From Ottowia sp. SB7-C50 (GTDB lineage Bacteria > Pseudomonadota > Gammaproteobacteria > Burkholderiales > Burkholderiaceae_C): a stretch of DNA of 64,000 nt. Each line of letters begins with the position of its first letter. The stretch's first letter is position 1. This document shows positions 26,104 through 34,320 of the stretch, piece after piece. Position numbers and translations under genes: made by a program. The DNA is taken from positions 310,001 to 374,000 of the forward strand of contig NZ_CP136995.1 in NCBI RefSeq assembly GCF_033110285.1. The letters run 5' to 3'. The notes under the pieces were generated by a model. It was not told the origin of the DNA. It made no database searches and saw only the letters and a list, made by a program, of their open reading frames with translations.

Positions 26104-26882
26104 AGGTGGCGGTCGCGGAAATGCCGGCGGTCGATGCGGGCCAGAGCCGGCTGGCAGTGCGCGGCCTGCGCAAGAACTACGGCGCGCGCCGCGTGGTGCA
26201 CGACGTGTCGCTCGACGTCGCCAACGGCGAGGTGGTGGGCCTGCTGGGCCCCAACGGCGCCGGCAAGACCACGTCGTTCTACATGATCGTCGGCCTGGTG
26301 CGCGCCGACGCGGGCAGCATCACCATTGATGGCCGGTCGATCGAGCACATGCCGATCCACCAGCGCTCGCGCCTGGGCCTGTCGTATCTGCCGCAGGAAG
26401 CGTCGATCTTCCGCAAGCTCACCGTGGCCGAGAACGTGCGTGCCGTGCTCGAATTGCAGGTCGGCCCCGATGGCCGCGCGCTGCCGCGCGCCGAGATCGA
26501 GCGCCGCCTGACCGAGCTGCTGGAGCAGCTGCACGTGAATTCGCTGCGCGATTCGCCCGCGCCGGCGCTGTCGGGCGGCGAGCGCCGGCGCGTCGAAATC
26601 GCGCGCGCGCTGGCCACGCAGCCGCGCTTCATCCTGCTGGACGAGCCATTCGCGGGCATCGACCCCATCGCCGTGATCGAGATCCAGCGCATCATCGCCT
26701 TCCTGAAGGACCGCGGCATCGGCGTGCTGATCACCGACCACAACGTGCGCGAGACGCTGGGCATCTGCGACCACGCGGTCATCATCAGCGAAGGCCGCGT
26801 GCTGGCGACCGGCACACCAGCCGACATCGTCGACAACCCCGAGGTGCGGCGCGTCTACCTGGGCGAGCATTTCAGGTTGTGA
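26100..26882 (+). CDS. lptB: LPS export ABC transporter ATP-binding protein LptB
   Basis: A 260-residue ABC ATPase with a complete motif set: Walker [15 protein letters not shown]-loop [18 protein letters not shown], signature [15 protein letters not shown], Walker [14 protein letters not shown] and the H-loop [11 protein letters not shown], all LptB-like. It drives LPS extraction with LptFG. The GTG start overlaps lptA. It is followed by rpoN, as is usual in proteobacteria. Confidence 0.95.
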   Translation: MKVAVAEMPAVDAGQSRLAVRGLRKNYGARRVVHDVSLDVANGEVVGLLGPNGAGKTTSFYMIVGLVRADAGSITIDGRSIEHMPIHQRSRLGLSYLPQEASIFRKLTVAENVRAVLELQVGPDGRALPRAEIERRLTELLEQLHVNSLRDSPAPALSGGERRRVEIARALATQPRFILLDEPFAGIDPIAVIEIQRIIAFLKDRGIGVLITDHNVRETLGICDHAVIISEGRVLATGTPADIVDNPEVRRVYLGEHFRL

Positions 26883-26967
26883 CAGCTCACGCCCCTGAGT
26901 CGCTGGCGCGCCTGCCCGCCGCTGCTGCGCGAGGGGGCACAAGGCCGATGCCCGCTGCAAGGACCGC

Positions 26968-28659
26968 ATGAAGCCCGGCCTGTCGCTGCGCGTTTCGCAG
27001 CATCTGGCGCTGACGCCGCAACTGCAGCAGTCGATCCGCCTGCTGCAGCTGTCCACGCTGGAACTCGCCAGCGAAGTCGAGCAGATGCTGGACGACAACC
27101 CGTTTCTCGAGCGCGAGGACGACGCCGCGCCGCGCGAGGAATTCGGGCTGGCCCGTGCCGACACGCGCGTCAGCGAAGGCGACCGCATCCATGAAGCGGC
27201 GTCCACCACAGACGACCCCAGCGCCGCCGGCGACGCCCCCGTCGACAGCCTGTTGCCCGACAGCTGGGACGGCGACGGCAGCGTCGAGGTCACGCCCGAC
27301 GACAGCGAATGGGGCGGCGATGCCCCGGCGCGCGCCCGCGGGGCGGACGGCGACGACGAACTGGACCCGGGCGAGCGCGGCGGCCCGCACGAGTCGCTGA
27401 CCGAGCACCTGCACCGCCAGGCGCTGGCATTGCGGCTGTCGCCCGAAGACCGGGCGGCGCTGCACTTTCTCATCGAGTCGCTGAACGACGACGGTTATCT
27501 GGAAGACTCGCTCGCCCAGCTGGCCGCCACGCTGACCGACGAGGGCGACGACCTGGAGGAGCTGGAAGAACTGGTGCACCGCTTCAGCCTGGCGCTGAAG
27601 CTGCTGCAATCGCTGGAGCCGCCCGGCGTGGGCGCGCGCCACCTGGCCGAATGCCTGACGCTGCAATTGAAAAGCCGCCAGGCCGAGCGCGACGTGCCGG
27701 CCAGCGAGCAGGCGGTGATCGCCAGCGCGCTGAAGGTGTGCGCCCAGCCCGGTGTGCTCGACCTGCTGGCGCGGCGCGACGCGAAAAAGCTGGCGCAGCT
27801 GACGGGCGACGCCGAAGACGCGGTGCGCGCCGCCATGGCGCTGATCGCGCGGCTCGACCCCAAGCCCGGCCGGCCCTTTGCCGACGTCGAGCGCAACGCC
27901 ATCGTGCCCGACGTCATCGTCACCGCCAGCGGCGCGGGCGGCGTGCAGCGCTTTCGCGTACAGCTCAACCCTGACGTGATGCCGCGCCTGCGCGTGCACG
28001 ACCTCTACGCCAGCGCGCTGCGCGGCGGCAAGGGCGGCGAAGGCCACCAGGCGCTGGCCAGCCGGCTGCAGGAAGCGCGCTGGTTCATCAAGAACATCCA
28101 GCAGCGCTTCGACACTATCCTGCGCGTGGCCACGGCCATCGTCGAGCGGCAGCGCAACTTCTTCGTGCATGGCGAGGTGGCGATGCGCCCTATGGTGCAG
28201 CGCGAACTGGCCGATGAACTGGGCGTGCACGAATCGACCATCTCGCGCGTGACCACCGCCAAGTACATGGCCACGCCGCGCGGCACGTTCGAGCTGAAGT
28301 ATTTCTTCGGCTCCGCCCTGGCCACCGAAGCCGGCGGCAACGCCAGCAGCACGGCGGTGCGCGCGCTCATCAGGCAACTGATCGCCGCCGAAAATGCCAG
28401 CCAGCCGCTGTCCGACAGCAAGATCGCGGACATGCTGAAGGAGCAAGGCATCGACTGCGCGCGCCGCACCGTAGCCAAGTACCGCGAGGCGCTGCGCATT
28501 CCGGTGGCGAGCTTGAGGAGGACGGCCCCCCCCCTGAGTCGCCTGCGGCGCCTTCCCCCCAGGGGGACGCCGCTGGTCGCCGGGGGGGGACCCCGGCTTG
28601 GGCGGCCCGCGCATGGCCTGCTCCGCGGCCATTTGACATGGCCGCGCGGGGGCGTGTGA
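26968..28659 (+). CDS. rpoN: RNA polymerase sigma-54 factor
   Basis: Region I is Gln/Leu-rich (SQHLALTPQLQQSIRLLQLS), then an acidic region II, the core-binding region, the helix-turn-helix (LADELGVHESTISRVTTAKY) and the RpoN box ARRTVAKYREAL. It directs transcription that depends on enhancer-binding ATPases. The conserved protein ends shortly after RIPVASLRR; here the frame continues ~40 residues into a family B repeat. The run of nine C at 28,526–28,534 would give TGA at once if it had eight, so the true end is probably near 28,536. Confidence 0.94.
   Translation: MKPGLSLRVSQHLALTPQLQQSIRLLQLSTLELASEVEQMLDDNPFLEREDDAAPREEFGLARADTRVSEGDRIHEAASTTDDPSAAGDAPVDSLLPDSWDGDGSVEVTPDDSEWGGDAPARARGADGDDELDPGERGGPHESLTEHLHRQALALRLSPEDRAALHFLIESLNDDGYLEDSLAQLAATLTDEGDDLEELEELVHRFSLALKLLQSLEPPGVGARHLAECLTLQLKSRQAERDVPASEQAVIASALKVCAQPGVLDLLARRDAKKLAQLTGDAEDAVRAAMALIARLDPKPGRPFADVERNAIVPDVIVTASGAGGVQRFRVQLNPDVMPRLRVHDLYASALRGGKGGEGHQALASRLQEARWFIKNIQQRFDTILRVATAIVERQRNFFVHGEVAMRPMVQRELADELGVHESTISRVTTAKYMATPRGTFELKYFFGSALATEAGGNASSTAVRALIRQLIAAENASQPLSDSKIADMLKEQGIDCARRTVAKYREALRIPVASLRRTAPPLSRLRRLPPRGTPLVAGGGPRLGRPAHGLLRGHLTWPRGGV
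28526..28630 (-). repeat. ~105 bp GC-rich dispersed repeat (family B)
   Basis: Inverted copy with CCCCCTGAGTCGCCTGCGGC, then GCCTTCCCCCCAGGGGGACG, ending GGCCTGCTCCGCGGCC. It overlaps the 3' end of rpoN and supplies its stop or its odd tail. Confidence 0.78.
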
Positions 28660-28711
28660 TCGAGGCTGGCGCATGGGGCATCATTGGCGCTTGCTGGATT
28701 CCCACACCTCC

Positions 28712-30037
28712 ATGACATTGCTGACCCTGTTTCTTCCCTGCGCCGGTGGCGTCGAGGGTTTTCTTGCTGATGAGGTGCACGGCCTGAGCGGCCTGGTGGG
28801 CCAGGACTTGCTGACGGTGCGCGGCGGTGTGCGCGTGCGGGGTGACTGGGCGTTGATGCAGCGCTTGAACCTGCACAGCCGCCTGGCGCAGCGCGTGCTG
28901 ATCGAGCTGGCCCATGCGCCGTACCGCGACGAGCAGGACCTGTATGCGCTGGCAGCGGGCGCGGCGTGGGAGGACTGGTTTGCGCCGCAACAGACCTTCC
29001 GCGTCGACCTGACGGCGCAGGCGAGTCCGCTCAAGAGCCTCAACTTTGCCACCCTGCGCGTGAAGGACGCGGTAGCCGACCGGTTTCGCGCCCACGCGGG
29101 CGGCGTGCGCCCCAGCATCGACACGCACGCGCCGCAGGTGCGCGTCGTCGCGCACCTGGACGCCACGCACGCCACGCTGTACATCGACACCAGCGGCGAG
29201 CCGCTGTTCAAGCGCGGCTGGCGGCAGGACAAGGGCGACGCGCCGCTGAAGGAGACGCTGGCCGCCGCCATGCTGGCCGCCAGCGGCTGGTGGCTGCCGG
29301 CCGAGCGGCGCGTGGTCGACTCGCCGCTGTACGACCCCTGCTGCGGCAGCGGCACCATCGTCATCGAGGCGGCGCAACTGCGCCTGGGCCTGCCGGCTGG
29401 CGGGCAGCGGCGCTTCGGGTTCGAGCGCCTGCGTCCGTTCGACGCGGCGCAGTGGAATGCTATAAAAAAAGAAGCTGCTCACGCTGATCAGGCAAGCGCT
29501 GGAGGCGCTTTGGGCTTGAAGGATGGCGCCATTCACGTGTTCGGCAGCGACGTCGCCCACCGCATGGTCGACTTTGCACAGCGCAACGCCGAGCGCGCCG
29601 GTGTCGCCCACGCGGTGCAATTGCGCGGCGGCGACGCGCTGCAGCGCATGCCACCCACCGCGCAGCCCGGCGTGCTGCTGATGAACCCGCCGTATGGCGA
29701 GCGCATCGCCGCCGCCGGCGTGGCGGGGCAGAAGGGGCACGGGCGCGAAGCCTTTCAGAGCGGCACGTTGGCCCACCAGCGCGGCGCCGACGGCGCGGCC
29801 CGCACGGCGGCCGAAGTCAATGCGGGCGATGAGTTCTTCACGCGCCTGGCCGCGCACTGGAAGAGCCACTACGCCGGCTGGACGGCCTGGTTGCTGACGC
29901 CCGACCTGAAGCTGCCCGGCCGCCTGCGGCTGAAGGAATCGCGCCGCGTGCCGCTGTGGAACGGCCCCATCGAATGCCGCCTGTTCCGCTTCGACCTCAG
30001 CGCGCGCGGCCCGGCGCCGCAGCGGAGCGACCCGTGA
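28712..30037 (+). CDS. THUMP-domain class I RNA methyltransferase (RlmL N-terminal-like)
   Basis: A 441-residue protein. The N-terminal ~170 residues include a ferredoxin-like plus THUMP RNA-binding unit (FLPCAGGVEGFLADEV onward). The catalytic part has the SAM motif VVDSPLYDPCCGSGTIVIEA and the N6/N2-methyltransferase motif LLMNPPYGERI. This matches the family that makes m2G2445 in 23S rRNA (RlmL N-terminal half) as a single-domain protein. Residues AIKKEAAHADQASAGG come from an in-frame family A repeat between the SAM motif and the downstream strand. The in-frame ATG 28673 is an alternative start. It overlaps the PIN gene by four bases. Confidence 0.87.
   Translation: MTLLTLFLPCAGGVEGFLADEVHGLSGLVGQDLLTVRGGVRVRGDWALMQRLNLHSRLAQRVLIELAHAPYRDEQDLYALAAGAAWEDWFAPQQTFRVDLTAQASPLKSLNFATLRVKDAVADRFRAHAGGVRPSIDTHAPQVRVVAHLDATHATLYIDTSGEPLFKRGWRQDKGDAPLKETLAAAMLAASGWWLPAERRVVDSPLYDPCCGSGTIVIEAAQLRLGLPAGGQRRFGFERLRPFDAAQWNAIKKEAAHADQASAGGALGLKDGAIHVFGSDVAHRMVDFAQRNAERAGVAHAVQLRGGDALQRMPPTAQPGVLLMNPPYGERIAAAGVAGQKGHGREAFQSGTLAHQRGADGAARTAAEVNAGDEFFTRLAAHWKSHYAGWTAWLLTPDLKLPGRLRLKESRRVPLWNGPIECRLFRFDLSARGPAPQRSDP
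29459..29508 (+). repeat. Family A palindromic repeat inside the RlmL-type gene
   Basis: GCTATAAAAAAAGAAGCTGC then TCACGCTGATCAGGCAAGCG then CTGGAGGCGC is one of the clearest copies. It adds about 17 codons without a stop or frame change. Confidence 0.75.
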
Positions 30038-30522
30038 CCGCGGCGGCGGCCCGCCCCCACGGCTGGCCGACGGCGGACGCCGCCGCCCCTGCGGCCGCGG
30101 CCTGCGTGGTGATCGACACCAACCTGGCGCTGGACTTGCTGGTCTTCGACGACCCCGGCGTGGACGCGCTGCGCGCCGCGTTGCAGGCGCAGGCGCTGCG
30201 CTGGCTGGCCACCGAGGCCATGCGCGCTGAGCTGGCGCGGGTGCTGGCGTACCCGTTGATCGCGCGGCGGCTGGCGCGCGATCAGCGCCGTGCCGACGCC
30301 GTGCTGGCCGCCTACGATGCCGCCGTCTGCACGGTGCCGGCGGTGCCCGTGCCGCAGTGTCCGTGCTGCGACGACCCTGACGACCAGCACTTCATCGAGC
30401 TGGCCGTGGCGCACCGCGCGCAGCTGCTCAGCAAGGACCGCGCGATCCTGAGCCTGTCGCGCCGCCTGCTGGCGCATCAGGTGACAGTGGCATCCCATTG
30501 GGCGCCAGCGCTTGCCAGTTAA
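30034..30522 (+). CDS. PIN-domain protein (VapC-like family, COG1569 type), no adjacent antitoxin
   Basis: A 162-residue protein with a GTG start overlapping the methyltransferase stop. The PIN fold is shown by CVVIDTNLALDLLVF (first Asp), an ELARVL helix (Glu), CPCCDDPDDQHFIELAVAHR (acidic pair) and LLSKDRAILSL (last Asp). Such proteins are metal-dependent RNases, often toxins. No antitoxin gene lies beside it, and coupling to an rRNA methyltransferase suggests an RNA-related housekeeping role. The CPCC motif is unusual for VapC. The stop codon lies in a family A repeat. Confidence 0.8.
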   Translation: MTAAAARPHGWPTADAAAPAAAACVVIDTNLALDLLVFDDPGVDALRAALQAQALRWLATEAMRAELARVLAYPLIARRLARDQRRADAVLAAYDAAVCTVPAVPVPQCPCCDDPDDQHFIELAVAHRAQLLSKDRAILSLSRRLLAHQVTVASHWAPALAS

Positions 30523-30550
30523 TCGCGAGACGCTATCAAATTCATATCAT
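30508..30550 (-). repeat. Family A palindromic repeat overlapping the PIN gene stop
   Basis: On the plus strand GCGCCAGCGCTTGCCAGTTA then ATCGCGAGACGCTATCAAAT. It provides the last codons (PALAS) and TAA stop of the PIN gene. Confidence 0.55.
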
Positions 30551-30569
30551 TCAACCAGGAGGCCGACCT

Positions 30570-32141
30570 ATGAGCACGCCATTCAAGCTCACCTACTCGA
30601 CCATGTTCAATCCGCCGGCCGAGCTGCATGCGCGCTTTGATACGGCACTGGACGACTTCAAGGCGCACGGCCTGGGGCGCGAACACCCGCAGTGGATCGG
30701 CGGCCAGGTGGCTGAGGGCGGCGAGCGCTTCGAGGTGCGTTCGCCCATCGACCAGGATTGGATGGTCGGGCGCTTCGTGCAGGGCTCGCCGGCCGACGTG
30801 GACCGCGCGGTGCAGGCGGCGCGCGCGGCGTACCCGGCCTGGGCCGCCACGCCGTGGCGCGAGCGCGTGGGGCTGTTGCGGCGCGCGGCGCGGCTGATCG
30901 AGGAGCGCGTGTACGCCATCAGCGCCGCGGTGGCGGTGGAAGTGGGCAAGAACCGCATGGAAGCGATTGGCGAAGTGCAGGAAACCGCCGACCTGATCGA
31001 CTGGTACTGCGACCAGATGGAATCGCACGACGGCTTCGACCGTCCGCTGGCCGATGACCCGCTGCCCCACTTTGCCAGCCACAACCGCACCGTGCTGCGG
31101 CCGTACGGTGTGTGGGCGGTGATCGCGCCGTTCAACTTTCCGTTTGCGCTGGCGGGCGGCCCGCTGGGGCCGGCGCTGATCGCCGGCAACACGGCGGTGT
31201 TCAAGTGCTCGCCCGAGACCTCGCTGTCGGGCTGGCTGCTGCTGGAGTGCCTGCGCGACGCCGGCCTGCCGCCGGGCGTGATCAACTTCGTCACCGGGGG
31301 CGATGACACCGGCCGTGCGCTGGCGCAGCACCCGGCGGTGGCGGGCATCACTTTCACCGGATCGCACGCGGTGGGCATGCAGGTGCTGCGGCAGGCCATG
31401 CAAGGGCCTTACCCGAAGCCCTGCATCACCGAGATGGGCGGCAAGAACGCCACCATCGTCAGCCGACATGGCGATGTGGAGCGTGCGGCGCTGGGCATCC
31501 TGCGCTCGGCCTTTGGCTTGTCGGGGCAGAAGTGCTCGGCCTGCTCGCGCGTGTACGTCGAGCGCCCGGCGGCGCCCGCGCTGCGTGAGCGGCTGGTGCA
31601 GCTCACGCGCGACATCGCGGTGGGCGACCCGACGCAGCAGGCCCACTGGATGGGCCCCGTGATCGACCGCCGTGCCTACGAGCGCTATGCGCGCCTGGCC
31701 GGGCACCTGCGCAGCGTTGGCCAGATCGACACCGGCGGCGAATGGCTGACCGGCGGCGATCTGGCGCGCGGCTTCTTCGTCGCGCCGACGGTGGCGCGCG
31801 CCCCGCTTCAGGATGCGGCGTGGGTGGACGAGCACTTCCTGCCCGTGGTGCTGGTGGGCGAGGTCGACTCGGTCGACGAAGGCATCGACCGCGCCAACGC
31901 CAGCGACTACGGCCTGACGGCGGGCTTCTACGGCACGGCCGACGAGGTGGCGCGTTTCCACGCGCGCATCGAAGCCGGCGTCACCTATGCCAACCGCCCG
32001 CAGGGTGCCACCACGGGCGCGTGGCCGGGCTACCAGCCCTTTGGCGGCTGGAAGGGCAGCGGCTCGACCGGCAAGGCCATCGGATCGTTCTACTACCTGC
32101 AGCAATACCTGCGCGAGCAGTCGCGCACGGTGGTCGAATAA
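30570..32141 (+). CDS. Aldehyde dehydrogenase, L-glutamate gamma-semialdehyde (P5C) dehydrogenase type
   Basis: A 523-residue NAD(P)-dependent aldehyde dehydrogenase. It shows VIAPFNFPFALAGGPLGPAL, the catalytic Glu in CITEMGGKNATIV and the catalytic Cys in LSGQKCSACSRVYV, with the C-terminal PFGGWKGSGSTGKAIG. The GQKCSA pattern and the long N-terminal part are those of the P5C dehydrogenase group (RocA/PutA-like), which oxidises glutamate semialdehyde to glutamate in proline or arginine breakdown. A strong AGGAGG site is 7–8 bases upstream. No proline dehydrogenase is next to it. Confidence 0.85.
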   Translation: MSTPFKLTYSTMFNPPAELHARFDTALDDFKAHGLGREHPQWIGGQVAEGGERFEVRSPIDQDWMVGRFVQGSPADVDRAVQAARAAYPAWAATPWRERVGLLRRAARLIEERVYAISAAVAVEVGKNRMEAIGEVQETADLIDWYCDQMESHDGFDRPLADDPLPHFASHNRTVLRPYGVWAVIAPFNFPFALAGGPLGPALIAGNTAVFKCSPETSLSGWLLLECLRDAGLPPGVINFVTGGDDTGRALAQHPAVAGITFTGSHAVGMQVLRQAMQGPYPKPCITEMGGKNATIVSRHGDVERAALGILRSAFGLSGQKCSACSRVYVERPAAPALRERLVQLTRDIAVGDPTQQAHWMGPVIDRRAYERYARLAGHLRSVGQIDTGGEWLTGGDLARGFFVAPTVARAPLQDAAWVDEHFLPVVLVGEVDSVDEGIDRANASDYGLTAGFYGTADEVARFHARIEAGVTYANRPQGATTGAWPGYQPFGGWKGSGSTGKAIGSFYYLQQYLREQSRTVVE

Positions 32142-32156
32142 GCGACTGAAGATTCA

Positions 32157-32205
32157 AAAATCATAGCTACTGACGCTTGACAGGCAAGCGCCAGAGCGGC
32201 ATTGG
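32157..32205 (+). repeat. Family A palindromic repeat
   Basis: AAAAATCATAGCTACTGACG then CTTGACAGGCAAGCGCCAGA. It is intergenic between convergent genes, next to the livM terminator. Confidence 0.7.
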
Positions 32206-32210
32206 AGGCT

Positions 32211-32242
32211 AAAAAAACAGAAACGCGGGCCATGGCCCGCGT
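32211..32242 (-). terminator. Rho-independent terminator of the liv operon
   Basis: On the minus strand, the perfect 20-base palindrome ACGCGGGCCATGGCCCGCGT followed by TTCTGTTTTTTT. It lies 26 bases past the livM stop. Confidence 0.88.
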
Positions 32243-32267
32243 GTTCTGGGTGCGCGGCGTCGCGCGC

Positions 32268-33254
32268 TCAGAGCGACTTCTTGAACAGATGCCCGATCTC
32301 GCCCACGATGCCGCGGCGGAACAACAGCACGCAGACCACGAAGATCACGCCCTGCACCACCGTCACCCAGGCGCCCAGCTCGGCCAGGTAGTTCTGCATG
32401 GTCACCATGACGGCAGCGCCCAGCACCGGGCCGAAGATCGTGCCCAGGCCGCCCACCAGCGTCATCAGCACCACCTCGCCCGACATGCTCCAGTGCACGT
32501 CGGTCAGCGAGGCCAGCTGGAACACCAGCGACTTGGTCGAGCCCGCCAGGCCCGACAGCGCGGCCGACAGCACGAAGGCGCGGTGCTTGAACTTGTCGGC
32601 GTCGTAGCCCAGCGAAATGGTGCGCGGCTCGTTCTCGCGGATCGCCTTCAGCACCTGGCCATAGGGCGAGTGGATGATGCGGTAGATCAGCAGGAAGCCG
32701 CCCAGGAAGATGGCCAGCACGAAGGCGTACATGACGTTGGTGTTCGACAGGTCGATCAGGCCGAACAGCTTGCCGCGCGGAACCGCCTGGATGCCGTCCT
32801 CACCGCCGGTGAACGGCGCCTGCAGCGCGAAGAAGAACACCATCTGCGCCAGCGCCAGCGTGATCATGGTGAGGTAAATGCCCTGGCGGCGAATCGCCAG
32901 CTTGCCCACCACCCAGCCCAGCGCGGCCGCGCACAGCGTGCCCGCGGCAATCGACAGCTCGGGCGTCAGCCCCCACACCTTGGCGGCGTGCGCGGTCACG
33001 TATCCGGCGCTGCCCAGGAACATGGCATGGCCGAACGACAGCAAGCCGCCAAAGCCCAGCAGCAGGTTGAAGGCGCAGGCGAACAGTGCGAAGCACATCA
33101 CCTTCATCATGAACACCGGGTACACGCCGACCAGCGGCGCGACCATGAACAGGATCGCCATCACGATGAAGGCGTTGCGGTGCGTGCGCGCTACGTCTCC
33201 GCCCGCAGAGCGCGCCACTGTAGAAGATGAGTTGGAGAGGGCCGATTCAGTCAT
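32268..33254 (-). CDS. livM: Branched-chain-amino-acid-type ABC transporter permease (LivM)
   Basis: A 328-residue inner-membrane permease with about ten hydrophobic segments and the LivM pattern: FALFACAFNLLLGFGGLLSF, GIYLTMITLALAQMVFF, the coupling-loop region LKAIRENEPRTISLGYDADK and LVGGLGTIFGPVLGAA. It pairs with LivH to form the channel. It is the last gene of the minus-strand transporter operon. A family B repeat separates it from livH, and a strong terminator follows. Confidence 0.9.
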   Translation of the reverse strand: MTESALSNSSSTVARSAGGDVARTHRNAFIVMAILFMVAPLVGVYPVFMMKVMCFALFACAFNLLLGFGGLLSFGHAMFLGSAGYVTAHAAKVWGLTPELSIAAGTLCAAALGWVVGKLAIRRQGIYLTMITLALAQMVFFFALQAPFTGGEDGIQAVPRGKLFGLIDLSNTNVMYAFVLAIFLGGFLLIYRIIHSPYGQVLKAIRENEPRTISLGYDADKFKHRAFVLSAALSGLAGSTKSLVFQLASLTDVHWSMSGEVVLMTLVGGLGTIFGPVLGAAVMVTMQNYLAELGAWVTVVQGVIFVVCVLLFRRGIVGEIGHLFKKSL

Positions 33255-33286
33255 TTCAATTGCTTGCCGCGTGGCGTGCTTCGATA

Positions 33287-33388
33287 GGCCGCGGAGCAGG
33301 CCATGCGGGAACGCCGTGGAGCGGGCTTGGCCCGGCCACTGGCGTTGTCCCCCTGGGGGGGAAGGCGCCGCAGGCGACTCAGGGGGGA
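33287..33388 (+). repeat. ~105 bp GC-rich dispersed repeat (family B)
   Basis: GGCCGCGGAGCAGGCCATGC, then GGCTTGGCCCGGCCACTGGC, then GGGAAGGCGCCGCAGGCGAC and TCAGGGGGG. It fills nearly all of the livH–livM gap within one operon. Confidence 0.82.
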
Positions 33389-33390
33389 TG

Positions 33391-34275
33391 TCATTTTTGC
33401 GTGCCGAACAGACCAGCTGGACGAATCAGCAGCACGATGGTCATGATGATGAAGATGACGGTGGTCGACGCCTCGGGGTAGAACACCTTGGTCAGGCCTT
33501 CGATCAGCCCCAGGCCGAAGCCGGTGACGATGGCGCCCATGATCGAGCCCATGCCGCCGATGACGACCACGGCGAACACTACGATGATGAGGTCAGCGCC
33601 CATCTGCGGGCTGACCTGGTAGATGGGCGCGGCCATCACGCCGGCCAGCGCGGCCAGCGCCACGCCGAAGCCGTAGGTCAGCGTGATCATGCGCGGCACG
33701 TTGATGCCGAAGGCTTGCACGATCTGCGGGTTTTCGGTGGCGGCGCGCAGGTAGCCGCCCAGTTTGGTGCGCTCGATGACGAACCAGGTCGCCAGGCAGA
33801 CGATGAGCGAGGCAATGATGACCCAGCCGCGATAAATGGGCAGGAACATGAAGCCCAGGTTGACGCCGCCCTGCAACTGCTCGGGCATCGAGTAGGGCAG
33901 GCCGGTCGAGCCGTATTCGTTGCGGAAGAATCCTTGGATGATCAGCGCCAGGCCAAAGGTCAGCAGCAGGCCGTACAGGTGGTCCAGCTTGTACAGCCGC
34001 GACAGCATGGTGCGCTCGATGACGACGCCGGTGGCGCCCACGACCAGCGGCACGATGATCAGCGACCACCAGTAGCCGAGCCCCAGCTTGTTGAGCAACA
34101 GGTAGGCCCCGAAGGCGCCCAGCATGTACTGGGCGCCGTGGGCAAAGTTGATGATGTTGAGCAGGCCGAAGATGACGGCCAGGCCCAGCGACAGCAGGGC
34201 GTAGAACGAGCCATTGATCAGGCCGATGAGCAGCTGGCCCATCATGGCCTGGATCGGGATGCCGAAGATTTCCAT
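33391..34275 (-). CDS. livH: Branched-chain-amino-acid-type ABC transporter permease (LivH)
   Basis: A 294-residue permease with about eight helices. Family marks are GLINGSFYALLSLGLAVIFG, LNIINFAHGAQYMLGAFGAY, YLRAATENPQIVQAFGINVP (the ATPase-coupling loop) and VVIGGMGSIMGAIVTGFGLG. It forms the translocation path with LivM. It lies 45 bases after the binding-protein gene and 136 bases before livM, in one operon. The specific substrate is not readable from the permease. Confidence 0.92.
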   Translation of the reverse strand: MEIFGIPIQAMMGQLLIGLINGSFYALLSLGLAVIFGLLNIINFAHGAQYMLGAFGAYLLLNKLGLGYWWSLIIVPLVVGATGVVIERTMLSRLYKLDHLYGLLLTFGLALIIQGFFRNEYGSTGLPYSMPEQLQGGVNLGFMFLPIYRGWVIIASLIVCLATWFVIERTKLGGYLRAATENPQIVQAFGINVPRMITLTYGFGVALAALAGVMAAPIYQVSPQMGADLIIVVFAVVVIGGMGSIMGAIVTGFGLGLIEGLTKVFYPEASTTVIFIIMTIVLLIRPAGLFGTQK

Positions 34276-34320
34276 GTTTCGTTCGTTTGCCGTGCGGTCG
34301 CGTTGCGGGTCAGGCCAGCC

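Noticed and set aside
26884..26945. CCCCTGAGTCGCTGGCGCGCC upstream of rpoN as a family B copy
   Set aside because: Matches only one end of the element for ~20 bases; too degenerate to count.
30034..30522. VapBC toxin–antitoxin operon
   Set aside because: No antitoxin-like gene on either side; the upstream gene is an rRNA methyltransferase.
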